DNA of 64,000 nucleotides from contig NZ_CP197465.1 in the NCBI RefSeq assembly GCF_052180275.1, positions 3,472,001 through 3,536,000 on the forward strand. The letters are read 5' to 3'. The position numbers and the translations under genes were made by a program. The DNA is from Kumtagia sp052180275 (lineage in GTDB: Bacteria; Pseudomonadota; Alphaproteobacteria; Rhizobiales; Rhizobiaceae). This document shows, piece by piece, positions 8,899 to 17,965 of the stretch (its first letter is position 1; each line of letters starts with the position of its first letter). The notes under the pieces are model-generated. The model saw nothing but the letters and a program-made list of their open reading frames with translations, made no database searches and was not told where the DNA came from.

Positions 8899-9627
8899 TC
8901 ACGCAAGCCCAACCTTTTGCGGTTCGAAACCCTCGAAGGTCATTTGGTCGGCGTGCTCGAAACTGTGCCTGACCGCCGCCTGGTCGCGCACCGTCCAGCT
9001 GATCACCGGCATGGAGAGCCGGTCGCGGACGAAGCTGACGAACGGGTTCGGCAACTGCTCGACGGCGTAGGAAACAAAGGAAATTCCGTAGGCCAGCATG
9101 GAAAAATGCGCCTCGATCTCCTGCTGCTGGTGTCCCCAGGCGGTCAATCCTGAAGGCACGCCGGGCATGTATCGCGGAAAATCGCGGATCAGCCAATGGT
9201 CGAACGACATGATCGCGACCTCGCCCTTATAGCCCTTCAGAAAGGCCCCGACCTTGGCGACAAGACCCTCGTCGTGGCCGGGAATGCCCTTGAGTTCGAT
9301 GACGATCGGCACCCGGCCCGCGACGAAATCCAGCATTTCCCTGAGCGTCGGCGCATGGTCCTTCGTCCCGCCGATCCGCAGCGCGCCGAACTCGGCGGCT
9401 GTCTTCTGCCAGACAAAACCTTCCTGTCCGGCAAGGCGGCGCAGGTCGTTGTCATGGAAAACGACGACTTCTCCGTCCAAAGTCAGGTGAACGTCGCACT
9501 CGATCGCATAGCCGTTGTCGATGGCGCGGCCGAATGCCGAAAGCGTGTTCTCCCAGATATTCTTGTTCAGGTCATGATAGCCGCGATGCGCGATCGGCCG
9601 CTCGGTCAGCCATGAAATATCATTCAT
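8899..9627 (-). CDS. Glycerophosphodiester phosphodiesterase family protein
   Basis: A 242-residue GDPD-fold enzyme hydrolysing glycerophosphodiesters to an alcohol and glycerol-3-phosphate. Catalytic and metal-binding residues are visible: HRGYHD (H14, R15), the Glu/Asp pair in ECDVHLTLDG (43-52), the second His in VVFHDN (H58) and IELKG. The start MNDISWLTERPIAHRG puts the HRG motif at the expected place; the upstream extension of 48 codons is basic and unlike the family. There is no signal peptide, so it acts in the cytoplasm. Its start lies 10 bases after the stop of the RidA gene. Confidence 0.92.
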   Translation of the reverse strand: MNDISWLTERPIAHRGYHDLNKNIWENTLSAFGRAIDNGYAIECDVHLTLDGEVVVFHDNDLRRLAGQEGFVWQKTAAEFGALRIGGTKDHAPTLREMLDFVAGRVPIVIELKGIPGHDEGLVAKVGAFLKGYKGEVAIMSFDHWLIRDFPRYMPGVPSGLTAWGHQQQEIEAHFSMLAYGISFVSYAVEQLPNPFVSFVRDRLSMPVISWTVRDQAAVRHSFEHADQMTFEGFEPQKVGLA

Positions 9628-9637
9628 GATCAAGGCC

Positions 9638-10108
9638 TTATGCGACTTCGATGATGGCTTCGATCTCGACCGGCGCGTTGAGCGGCAGCGACGCCGTGCC
9701 GACCGCCGAACGCGCATGTTTTCCAGCGTCGCCAAGAACTGCGACGAGGAAATCGGAGGCGCCGTTGGCAACCAGGTGCTGCTCGGTGAAATCGGGCGCC
9801 GAGGCGACGAAGACGGTGATCTTCACGACCTTGCCGATGGCTTCGAGCGAGCCGAGCGCGGCCTTGGCCTGCGCCAAAATGTTGATCGCGCAGTATTTTG
9901 CGGCTTCCTTGCCGGTCGCCACGTCGACGTCACGGCCGAGCAGGCCGCTGGCGACCAGCTTGCCGTCCTTCAACGGGAGCTGGCCGGCGGTGAAGACCAG
10001 ATTGCCGCTGCGCATGAAAGGCAGGTAGTTGGCGGCGGGTGCCGCGGCGACCGGCAGGACCACGCCGAGTTCGCCCAGCCGCTTTTCGATTGTGTCGCCC
10101 ATCGTCAT
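9638..10108 (-). CDS. RidA family (YjgF/YER057c/UK114) protein
   Basis: A 156-residue RidA-type protein. Family members hydrolyse reactive enamine/imine intermediates made by PLP enzymes, or do related chemistry. The late segment ARSAVGTASLPLNAPVEIEA contains the conserved Arg and Glu of the trimer-interface pocket. This longer form (about 150 residues, starting with GDTIEKRLGELG) belongs to the YjgH/YjgF-like subgroup common in rhizobia. A second ATG lies two codons in. It heads the GDPD/FemAB/HIT row and is divergent from eipB. Confidence 0.88.
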   Translation of the reverse strand: MTMGDTIEKRLGELGVVLPVAAAPAANYLPFMRSGNLVFTAGQLPLKDGKLVASGLLGRDVDVATGKEAAKYCAINILAQAKAALGSLEAIGKVVKITVFVASAPDFTEQHLVANGASDFLVAVLGDAGKHARSAVGTASLPLNAPVEIEAIIEVA

Positions 10109-10240
10109 TCCTTATCTCTATCTTCAAGCAGGTCGTTTCGAGGCAGGAACCTGCAACTTTTGCCTCGCTTCCGCCATGACTTTTTTAGAAGTATCGGCCT
10201 AAATCGAGGGCTGTTCTTGTCGGACCGATCGGAGTTTTTC

Positions 10241-11065
10241 ATGCGCGCATCGCGCCTTGTCGCCCTTGCCTCCATCGGAGCCTCCGCATTTGCGGCGACT
10301 TCAGCGCTCGCCGCCGCGCCGCTGATCTCGCATCGCGCCGTCTACGACCTCGCACTCGACAAGGCATCCGACCGCTCCGGCATCACCGGCCTGCAGGGCC
10401 GGATGGTCTATGAGTTCAACGGCTCGCCCTGCGAGGGCTATACGGTCAATTTCCGCTTCGTCACCCGCATCGACACGGGCGAGAATTCGCGCGTGACCGA
10501 CCAGCAGACCACGACTTTCGAGGACGGCGGAGGCAAATCCTTCTCCTTCGTCACAAAATCCTTCACCGACCAGGCGCTCGAGAAGGAGCTGAAGGGCACG
10601 GCGACGCGCGAGGCCGACGGCCTGAAGGTCGAGATCGACAAGCCGGAGAAGAACAGCATCGACCTGCGCAAGACGCAGTTCCCGACGCAGCACCTCGAGG
10701 AACTGATCAACAAGGCCAACACCGGCGAAACCTTCTACGAAACCAATCTCTTCGACGGCTCGGAGAATGGCGACAAGGTGATGACCACGACGGTCATCGT
10801 CGGCAAGAAGACGGACGCCGCCGCCAACGATCCCGAGCTCGGAGCCCTGAACAAGCTTGCCACGGACAAGTACTGGCCGGTCGACATCGCGTATTTCGAT
10901 GAAGCCAACGATGGCGGCGAAGAGGTGCCGGAGTACCGGATAGCCTTCAAGCTGCACGAGAACGGCATCACCCGCGACCTGACGATGGACTATGGCGACT
11001 TCTCGATGACCGGCAAGCTGGTCAACCTGTCGGTGTTCGACACGCCGCAGCAGACCTGCAAATAG
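10241..11065 (+). CDS. eipB: Periplasmic cell-envelope integrity protein, EipB family (DUF1849)
   Basis: A 274-residue exported protein. A signal peptide (MRASRLVALASIGASAFA, cleavage near residue 25) is followed by SHRAVYDLALDKASDRSGI, the start of the DUF1849 fold. It has exactly two cysteines in the mature part, C64 (GSPCEGY) and C273 at the C-terminal end (QQTCK). In Brucella EipB, from established work, such a pair makes a disulfide that closes the periplasmic spiral beta-fold needed for envelope integrity. It is divergent from the RidA gene. The name is by family recognition. Confidence 0.85.
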   Translation: MRASRLVALASIGASAFAATSALAAAPLISHRAVYDLALDKASDRSGITGLQGRMVYEFNGSPCEGYTVNFRFVTRIDTGENSRVTDQQTTTFEDGGGKSFSFVTKSFTDQALEKELKGTATREADGLKVEIDKPEKNSIDLRKTQFPTQHLEELINKANTGETFYETNLFDGSENGDKVMTTTVIVGKKTDAAANDPELGALNKLATDKYWPVDIAYFDEANDGGEEVPEYRIAFKLHENGITRDLTMDYGDFSMTGKLVNLSVFDTPQQTCK

Positions 11066-11172
11066 CTTTTGCGGGCACGCCTGCTTGGGCCGTTTCCGCA
11101 TCGTCTCGCCGGGCCTGCCGTTCGCAGGACGTGAGCCGGTGCTCTTGAACCGGCGCGGATAGGGGGCGGCGT

Positions 11173-12504
11173 GTGGGGGAAAAGCAGAACCGTCTCAACA
11201 CTTTCGTCGCGCCGAGACCCAATCGTTTTCTGATCAGGCTGATGACGCCCGTGAACCGGGCGCTGATGCTGAAGGGCCTTCCGCTGCTGCGCGACGTGCC
11301 GGTGCTCAACCGCGTCGCCGGCATCCGCAGCATCGCCAATGTGCGCCATATCGATTTTCCGGATGCCGACAGGGCGCGGCTGGCGGCGGTGTGCGGTGAG
11401 CGCAGAGCGACCTTCCTGACGCCCAACCATCCGGAGTTCTTCACCGACTGGATGATCGACAAGGAGATCGTATCGAAGGTCGCGCCGCTGACCGCCTCCT
11501 GGGCGACCAACAGTGTCGTCAACGGTCTCGGCGGCCTCGCGCAGAAATTCTGGCTGGCCAACAATCTGATCGCGCAGATTCCCGGCAACAGCGACAGCGC
11601 CCGCCGGCATTCGGTCGACTGGGCGGTGCAGGGCAAGGGCGTGCTGCTGCATCCGGAGGGGGCCGTCGGATGGCATGGCGACTGGGTCGCGCCGCTGCTG
11701 CCCGGTGCCGCCGAGATGGCGGTCGCGGCGCTGGCGCAAGGGCGCGTCGCCGACCCGGCATTCGAGGCGTGGATTGCGCCCGTCGTCTGGAAACTGGTGT
11801 TTTTGCACGATGCCGACGCCGGATTGCGGGCCGAATGCGCCTATGTCGAGCAGCGGCTGTCGATTGAAAACATTGATCGCGATGCTACTCCGGCCGATCG
11901 CGTCTACGCCATATACGAGGCGCTGTTGGCGCGCGACGAGGCGAAAGCCGGTGTGGCCCCGGACCGCGCCCAGCCTGTCGCCGGGCGGCTGGAAGCGCTG
12001 ATCGTGGATTTTTCCCAAAGGCTTGCGGACCTGATCGGAACCACCGCCGTGCCGGGCCGTCCCGAATTGCTGCGCGCCGCCCGGCGGTGGCTGCGAAGCT
12101 CAAGCGGGGACGGTGCGACGACGGCTCAAGCGGTCAAGACCGCCGCCGATACCTTGCAACGGCTGTGCCGCCTCGGGCCGTTCGCCTGGGCAGACCCGAC
12201 CATGACGCAGGAGCAGGCGGCGGAACACATCAAGCGCATCCGCAACGATTATTGCGCGGGCACTTTCCGCGACAATCTGAACCGTTTCGTGCCGCAGCCG
12301 GTCGGCCCGCGCCGGGCAATCATCCGCGTGCCGGCGCCGATCGCCGTGCATGATTTTCGCGGGGATGCGGAAGGGATGATCGATGAACTGCGCCGGCGGC
12401 TGCAAAGCGCGCTGGACGGCATCAATGCCGATCTGAGCAACGCCGGCGGATTGCGCAGCTATCCGAATCCGTTTTTCGATCAGTCAGGGTTTGGAATTTT
12501 TTAG
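11173..12504 (+). CDS. PlsC-like acyltransferase domain protein
   Basis: 443 residues from a GTG start (GTG also at 11171, out of frame). The N-terminal half resembles 1-acylglycerol-3-phosphate acyltransferases: NHPEFFTDW (85-93) has a His and Asp in an H-x5-D form in place of the usual H-x4-D, and HPEGAVGWHGDW (160-171) parallels the PEGT block. The C-terminal 200 residues are alpha-helical and unlike known lipid acyltransferases. No signal peptide. The variant catalytic spacing leaves activity uncertain. It lies 107 bases downstream of eipB on the same strand, so a joint envelope role is possible (inference). Confidence 0.6.
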   Translation: MGEKQNRLNTFVAPRPNRFLIRLMTPVNRALMLKGLPLLRDVPVLNRVAGIRSIANVRHIDFPDADRARLAAVCGERRATFLTPNHPEFFTDWMIDKEIVSKVAPLTASWATNSVVNGLGGLAQKFWLANNLIAQIPGNSDSARRHSVDWAVQGKGVLLHPEGAVGWHGDWVAPLLPGAAEMAVAALAQGRVADPAFEAWIAPVVWKLVFLHDADAGLRAECAYVEQRLSIENIDRDATPADRVYAIYEALLARDEAKAGVAPDRAQPVAGRLEALIVDFSQRLADLIGTTAVPGRPELLRAARRWLRSSSGDGATTAQAVKTAADTLQRLCRLGPFAWADPTMTQEQAAEHIKRIRNDYCAGTFRDNLNRFVPQPVGPRRAIIRVPAPIAVHDFRGDAEGMIDELRRRLQSALDGINADLSNAGGLRSYPNPFFDQSGFGIF

Positions 12505-12583
12505 GTGCGTCCTTCGAGGCTCGCCCGCCCAAGGTAATTTGTATAGCCTCCGCCGTCGTGCGGACTCGCACCTCAGGATGAGG
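12505..12583 (+). repeat. Intergenic repeat, copy 1 (intact)
   Basis: A 79-bp unit beginning right after the stop of the PlsC-like gene with GTGCGTCCTTCGAGGCTCG and ending CCTCAGGATGAGGA. A second copy in opposite orientation lies at 12706-12718 plus 13887-13950, split by the IS110 element. The two align along their whole length apart from a diverged middle. Short palindromic units of this kind are common between genes in rhizobia. Confidence 0.8.
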
Positions 12584-12705
12584 ACTGTCAGTACTGAGCG
12601 CCGAATGGAGAGGCCGGCGCGGATCTCCGCAGCCGACAACATCGTCACCAGGTGAGCGATCAAGAGTGCAGCCAAGCGGTTCAGATTAAGCCTTTGCGCC
12701 TACGG

Positions 12706-12718
12706 TCCTCATCCTGAG
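12706..12718 (-). repeat. Intergenic repeat, copy 2, short part left of the IS110 element
   Basis: TCCTCATCCTGAG on the plus strand, the distal end of the interrupted repeat. Joined to 13887-13950 it restores the unit seen intact at 12505-12583. Confidence 0.75.
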
Positions 12719-12724
12719 CAACCA

Positions 12725-13678
12725 TTAAGTGCTGGCTTGTTTTGCGACCCATGGTGTTCCCCTTGCGAGGACGGTGTTGACGAAGATGACGAGCTTCCTT
12801 GCGCAGGCGACGAGGGCGCCCCTGTGGGGTTTGCCGTTGGCGACGAGGCGTTTGTAGAAGGCGATGAGCTCGGCGTTCCAGCGGAAGGCGGCGGGCAGGG
12901 CGGCGGCATAGACGCTCTTGGCCAGGCGCTTGCGACCGCCGGCGACATGGCGCTGGCCGTGGCGTCCGCCGCTGTCGTCGTCATAGGGAGCGAAGCCGAC
13001 AATGGCGGCGGCGGCCTCGCGGTCGATCTGGCCGAGTTCGGGGGCGCGCACCAGGAAGGCGATTGCCGTGGGTTCGCCGACGCCGTCGACGCTCATGACC
13101 AGCTCGAGGCGGCGGGCGAGATCGGCATGGGCGCGCAGGATGCCGCCCAGCCGCTTGAGTTCGAGCGTGCGCCAGGCCACGAGCCGGGCGATCTCGCGGT
13201 CGAGCCTTCTGCGGCGCTGAGCGTCGCGCACGGCCTCGCGCCGGGTCTTGAAGCGGGCGATGTCCTCCCCGATCTGGTCGATCAGGGTAAGGTGCTCGGC
13301 AAGCGGCTCCAGCCTGGGATCGGGCGCGGCATGCACGATGTCGACCGCCGCCGCGCAGGCCGCGATCAGCGCCGCGTCGATACGGTCGTTCTTGGCCCGC
13401 TGCAGCCTGAAGCCGGCATAGGCGCGCACCTGCGCCGGCTGGAAGCGGATGACCGTAAAGCCGGCCGCGCGCAAGAACGCCACGACGGCGCTCTCGTAGC
13501 CGCCCGACGCCTCGATGCCCACCCGCTCGGCCCCGTGGCCGCGCAGCCAGCCCGACAGCCGCTTATGCCCGGCCGCGTCATTGTCGACCGTCAATTGCTC
13601 CTCGACGCCGGTCAGCGCCACGTCGAGCTTCTGCTTGCCGGTATCGATGCCGGCCACCTTCATGCTAGACTTGTCCAT
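12725..13678 (-). CDS. IS110-family transposase (DEDD recombinase)
   Basis: About 317 residues from the ATG at 13678; the ATG at 13663 (MKVAGIDTGK) and a TTG at 13711 are alternatives. The RuvC-like N-terminal domain has the DEDD tetrad: D12 in GIDTGK, E56 in GIEASGGYE, and D98 and D101 in KNDRIDA. The C-terminal transposase-20 domain carries the conserved Ser region in GFAPYDDDSGGRHGQRH. The coiled-coil between them is basic (RRREAVRDAQRRRRLD-like). The reading frame is complete. It ends only six bases from the element boundary, so nearly all the non-coding DNA lies upstream of the gene, as in the IS110 subgroup proper. Confidence 0.93.
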   Translation of the reverse strand: MDKSSMKVAGIDTGKQKLDVALTGVEEQLTVDNDAAGHKRLSGWLRGHGAERVGIEASGGYESAVVAFLRAAGFTVIRFQPAQVRAYAGFRLQRAKNDRIDAALIAACAAAVDIVHAAPDPRLEPLAEHLTLIDQIGEDIARFKTRREAVRDAQRRRRLDREIARLVAWRTLELKRLGGILRAHADLARRLELVMSVDGVGEPTAIAFLVRAPELGQIDREAAAAIVGFAPYDDDSGGRHGQRHVAGGRKRLAKSVYAAALPAAFRWNAELIAFYKRLVANGKPHRGALVACARKLVIFVNTVLARGTPWVAKQAST

Positions 13679-13884
13679 CTTCCTCGACCCTGCCTTGGGA
13701 TGCGAACCCAAGGTTCATTCAACCATCCGGGTCCGATGAAGAGCCGGCCGCGATCGCGCTCAGGAACAGCCCTCAAGGCTTGGGTGCGAGCGATCCGACG
13801 GCCGGCGGTGCGGCCCGGGTGGCCACCCGGGCCGCACCGTCCCCTTCACGGAACACCCAAACAATACACAATCTCGCTAATACA
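13679..13884 (-). ncRNA. Candidate bridge RNA region in the IS110 left end
   Basis: The 206 bp between transposase start and element end are non-coding and highly structured. They include a perfect 32-bp palindrome at 13807-13838 (arm GGTGCGGCCCGGGTGG). IS110 elements of this layout express a bridge RNA from this place that pairs with donor and target DNA (established for IS621). On the minus strand the RNA would contain UCCUGAG (13759-13765), complementary to the target CTCAGGA at the junction. Exact ends and fold are not determined, so this marks a region and not a mapped RNA. Confidence 0.5.
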
Positions 13885-13886
13885 AG

Positions 13887-13950
13887 GCGCGAGCCCGCAC
13901 GACGCTGAAGATGCAACGCCAACTTGCGCGGGCGAGCCTCGAAGGACGCA
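13887..13950 (-). repeat. Intergenic repeat, copy 2, larger part (split by the IS110 element)
   Basis: Inverted partner of the unit at 12505-12583; it starts with the same TGCGTCCTTCGAGGCTCG on the minus strand at 13950 and runs to the element boundary. The remaining 13 bases (12706-12718) lie on the other side of the insertion. Confidence 0.75.
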
Positions 13951-13974
13951 CGATCGGGATGATGAGGCGCTGCG

Positions 13975-14472
13975 CTAATCCACCCAGACGCCGTGTTTCC
14001 TGTGCCAGTCCGCGATCGAATCCTCGGGGTAGAGGTCAAAGCTCCTGTCGCCCTCGCGGATGTTGGGCTCGACCCAGGAAGCCTTGTATTTCAGCATGAT
14101 GTGGACACGCTCGGGCGCCTTGGGCAGGTCGGTGTCGACGGCCGAGGCGAAGGGGTGCACCAGGTCCGGCCATGTCGGATCGTAGAGCCAGAGGGCCGAG
14201 CCGCATTGGTTGCAGAAGCGGCGTTCGCCCGTCGAGACCTCGCAGCGCGTGCGTTCGTCGTCCTCGATCTTGGCGCGGTAGAGGCCGAGGTTTCGCTGGC
14301 CGGTGACCTTCAGCGTCTCCGATACCGCGCCGAGGTTGATCGCATATCCGCCGCCGCCCTGCTGCTTCCGGCAGATCGAACAATAGCAGAGCATGAAGGG
14401 GACGGGCGTGTGGCTCTCGACTTCGAAACCGACGGCGCCGCAGCGGCAGGAACCTTTGAGAAGAAGGGGCAA
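13975..14472 (-). CDS. GFA-domain (glutathione-dependent formaldehyde-activating fold) zinc protein
   Basis: 165 residues from a TTG start at 14472. AGGAG lies seven bases upstream, and the product then begins PLLLKGSCRCG, as family members usually do; an ATG at 14502 would add ten residues. Zinc ligands are visible: C9/C11 (CRCG), C29, C31 and C34 (CYCSICRK), and C87/C90 (CNQC). The fold is that of GFA/CENP-V proteins; most bacterial members are uncharacterised, and the formaldehyde-activating role does not transfer safely. It is divergent from the TfoX-N gene. Confidence 0.85.
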   Translation of the reverse strand: MPLLLKGSCRCGAVGFEVESHTPVPFMLCYCSICRKQQGGGGYAINLGAVSETLKVTGQRNLGLYRAKIEDDERTRCEVSTGERRFCNQCGSALWLYDPTWPDLVHPFASAVDTDLPKAPERVHIMLKYKASWVEPNIREGDRSFDLYPEDSIADWHRKHGVWVD

Positions 14473-14555
14473 GGCATGTCTCCTGTTGCGGACCTCGCGC
14501 ATCCGCCGGCCGGGACGGCGATGACAGATGCGAAGGCCGATGTCATAATACGCCG

Positions 14556-14879
14556 ATGGACAACGACGCCATCGCCGACCTGTTTTCCCGCCTCGGCCCG
14601 ATAACGATCAAGCGGCTGTTTGGTGGCAAGGGCATCTATTTCGAAGGCGTGATCGTCGCCATAGAACTGCGCGGCGAACTGATGCTGAAGGCCGATGCGG
14701 AAGTGGCCGCGGAGTTCGAGGCGGCAGGCTGCACGCAGTGGGCCTATACGGGCTCGCGCCATGGCAAGCGCGTGGCCATGCCGTACTGGACCGTGCCCGA
14801 CGACGCGGTCGACGATCCCGATGAAATGGCGCGCTGGGCGCGCAAATCCTATGAAGCCGGGCTGCGGGCGGCCCGCTGA
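14556..14879 (+). CDS. TfoX N-terminal domain protein
   Basis: A 107-residue single-domain protein: DLFSRLGPITIKRLFGGKGIYFEG is the typical TfoX-N opening (shown here by its first part, LFSRLGPITIKRLFGG), followed by VAIELRGELMLKAD and the C-terminal YTGSRHGKRVAMPYW. In gammaproteobacteria TfoX governs competence genes, but rhizobial proteins with only this domain have no proven function. It ends four bases before the convergent psuG stop. Confidence 0.85.
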   Translation: MDNDAIADLFSRLGPITIKRLFGGKGIYFEGVIVAIELRGELMLKADAEVAAEFEAAGCTQWAYTGSRHGKRVAMPYWTVPDDAVDDPDEMARWARKSYEAGLRAAR

Positions 14880-14883
14880 TCGG

Positions 14884-15790
<907 letters not shown>

Positions 15791-15801
<11 letters not shown>

Positions 15802-16774
15802 AGGTCTCTCCTTTGTTCGGCGCCTCATGCCGGGCTTCGGCCGGCGGGACAAGGGCCAGCGCGGCGTCGAAGGCGGAGCGGGGGAGCACAGGCGCCGCGT
15901 CGGCGCTTTCCAGCGCGAGCAGCGCCGCCGCCATGCCCTCGCGCACCGCATCGACAAAGGCCACGTCCCGCATCAGGGCAGCCGCCGCCGCGCCGGCAAG
16001 CGCGTGGCCGGCGCCGGTCACGTCGCTTATTGCACGCGGGGCAGGCGGCGTGATCGAAAACAGCGTCTCCCCGTCGAGCGCCGCAACCGGACCGGGTCCG
16101 TTGGACAGGACGGCGCGCCTGAGACCGAGCGCCTTCATGGCATCGAGCATTACTGGCGCGGGCGCATCGGGGCCGAGCCCGGTCAGCGCGCCGGCCTCGC
16201 GCATGTTGAGGAACAGGCAGGCAAGCGCCGGCAGCATCGCCCTCAGCCGCAAAACTTTGGCCGGCGAGATGGCGATGGCGAATATGGGTTTTTCGCCGGC
16301 GAGTTTCGGGATGCGGGCGAGCGCGTCGGCCGAGAGATTGGCGTCGGTGAAAACAGCGTCGGCTTCGGCCACGGCGGACCGCACCGAGGCGCGGCGCAAC
16401 TGCTTGCCGAGGGCGAGTTCGTAGAGACCCATGTCGGCGAGTGCTGCAATCACGTCGCCCCGGCGGTCGAGCAGCGCCGTGTAGCTCGGCGTGCGGCGGT
16501 CGAGGAAGGTGACGGAAAGATCCTTTATGCCGGCCGCCGCGATGGCGCGGGCGACCGTCTCGCCCGCCGCGTCGCCGCCGCGCACCGACAGCAGCCGCCC
16601 GTCGACGCCGCGCTGCACCGCGTTGCGCAGCGCGTTGAAGGTGCCGCCGCCGACATCCTCGCGCATCGTGCCGGGGTTTGACGCGCCCGGTACGAAGTCG
16701 ACGCTCATCTGGCCGCGCCGGTCGATATGTGCGCCGCCTATGCCGAGGATGGTCTTTTGCCTGCCTGCGCTCAT
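15791..16774 (-). CDS. psuK: PfkB-family carbohydrate kinase, probable pseudouridine kinase
   Basis: 327 residues. Its job should be to phosphorylate pseudouridine for PsuG, whose gene overlaps its 3' end. ILGIGGAHIDRRG (9-21) is the PfkB N-terminal block and GASNPGTMREDVGGGTFN the sugar-binding region. The C-terminal PfkB signature reads DVTGAGHALAGA. The residue after GAG is His, whereas nearly all PfkB kinases have the catalytic-base Asp there (GAGD). The DNA reads CAC clearly. Either the subgroup uses His, or activity is altered. Start at MSAGRQKTI; an upstream extension has no similarity. Confidence 0.82.
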
Positions 16775-16936
16775 GCCGAACGATTCTCGATGGATCCGCC
16801 GGGACCTAAGCAGGTTCGGCCGGCTTCGCCAACCGATGGGCAATGCTGCTTGCTGTGCAGCACGGATCGCCGCCAGGCCGCGAAAAATCCGCGCCGGCCG
16901 TCGATGCTTCGCTTGTGATGTCCGGCAACGCCGTCA

Positions 16937-17797
16937 TCAGGACGTGTCCGGCTTCTCCATCGCCCACAGTGCCAGCCCGTGGACGACCTCCAGCACGTCC
17001 TGAACCTCATGGGTGGATTTTGGCCGCCAGCCCGGAGGGCGGCCGGGCTTTAGTGGCCATATCCGCTGGAACCTCGCCGGCTTGCCGGTTCGTTTGAATG
17101 GCGCGATCCCGGCGTCTTGGCGTTGTGCCTCCATGGCGATAGCCTCCGCCGCCCGCGCCCGCCAGCGGGCAAAGCGTTTTGCCTGGCCCGGAAGGTCGTC
17201 GAGGGCAGCGGTCAGCGATTGCAGGCGCAAGGCGATGCGCGTCGCGTCGACCGGATCGTCGCCGGGCAGGCGTCGGAACGGCATGCCGGACGGCGCGCCG
17301 CTGGCCGCCGCCGGCCACGGGCGGACGCTCCAGGGCCGCAGCGGATCGAACAGCGGCAGGCTGGGTTTTTTCGGGCGGGCGGCGCGGATCTCGGCGGCTC
17401 GCCGGGCCGCAGCGATGCGCCTGAGTTCAGCGCGCGGCACGGTGACGGCGATGCCAAAACCGCGCAGCAGCGGCTCGATGGGTTTCGGCTTCGGTTGTTG
17501 CGGACGCGGCGGCGGCAAGGTCACCACCAGGCCGCGCGCCGCCACGATGATCAGCCGCCGCACCGCCGCCTCGGCCGGTCGCAGCAGTTTTGCGATGGCG
17601 CGATGCAGGTTACGGGGAAGGGTAAGCGCCGGGGACAGTTTACTTTTTTCGGCCCGCACGACTTCTGGACTGCTTAGGCCTTCCTGCCGAAAGAAAGTAA
17701 ACTGTCCCCCAGCGCCAAGCCCGGCCATGGCGACGAGCATGGCCAGCACACGCTTCAGCGCTTCCCGGTTCTTGTCGACTGCCGCATTCCAGTCCAT
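16937..17797 (-). CDS. Hypothetical protein with a repeat-derived segment
   Basis: 286 residues, highly basic and Pro/Arg/Ala-rich. The N-terminal segment MDWNAAVDKNREALKRVL, followed by a hydrophobic stretch, could be a membrane anchor. PRNLHRAIAKLLRPAEAAVRRLIIVAARGLV leads to a Pro-rich linker (PPPRPQQPKPKP). The C-terminal part has many Trp and Arg (FARWRARAAEAI). Residues about 30-56 are encoded by a palindromic repeat at 17631-17709 that sits inside the frame. I recognise the type as a rhizobial unknown but know no function. Confidence 0.7.
   Translation of the reverse strand: MDWNAAVDKNREALKRVLAMLVAMAGLGAGGQFTFFRQEGLSSPEVVRAEKSKLSPALTLPRNLHRAIAKLLRPAEAAVRRLIIVAARGLVVTLPPPRPQQPKPKPIEPLLRGFGIAVTVPRAELRRIAAARRAAEIRAARPKKPSLPLFDPLRPWSVRPWPAAASGAPSGMPFRRLPGDDPVDATRIALRLQSLTAALDDLPGQAKRFARWRARAAEAIAMEAQRQDAGIAPFKRTGKPARFQRIWPLKPGRPPGWRPKSTHEVQDVLEVVHGLALWAMEKPDTS
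17631..17709. repeat. Palindromic (MITE-like) repeat inside a coding frame
   Basis: A 79-bp inverted repeat with arms of 22-23 bp. It opens GGGGACAGTTTACTTT and closes AAAGTAAACTGTCCCC, with one base inserted in the right arm. AGCGCC stands directly on both sides (17625-17630; 17711-17716, after one extra C), possibly a target duplication. The reading frame of the host gene stays open through it. Confidence 0.8.
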
Positions 17798-17965
17798 CGC
17801 TGCTTCCTTCCAGCACAGGCGATGGGGATTATCGCTGTGATCGGAGAGACGGGGAAATTATTCGGGAAAATGATCCTGACGGATGCTGACAGGGATGGCG
17901 GCTGGGAGATCCGCGAAGAGGCTTTCTCTTGCAATTCCAGCATCATACCGAGTGCACCTTACCTC

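Larger units (their letters stand above)
12719..13886 (-). mobile_element. IS110-family insertion sequence, complete (1168 bp)
   Basis: The boundaries come from comparing the two flanks with the intact inverted copy at 12505-12583. On the minus strand the interrupted repeat reads ...CTCGCGCCT | element | CAGGATGAGGA, with a CT dinucleotide at both junctions. In plus coordinates the AG at 12717-12718 and the AG at 13885-13886 are equivalent, so the element is 12719-13886 or 12717-13884. There are no terminal inverted repeats and no longer target duplication, as expected for IS110 elements, which recombine at a 2-bp core. It contains one transposase gene and about 200 bp of non-coding left end. 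Confidence 0.85.

Noticed and set aside
13807..13838. The 32-bp palindrome as a transcription terminator
   Set aside because: No T-run on either side, and it sits in the non-coding IS110 end where structured RNA is expected.
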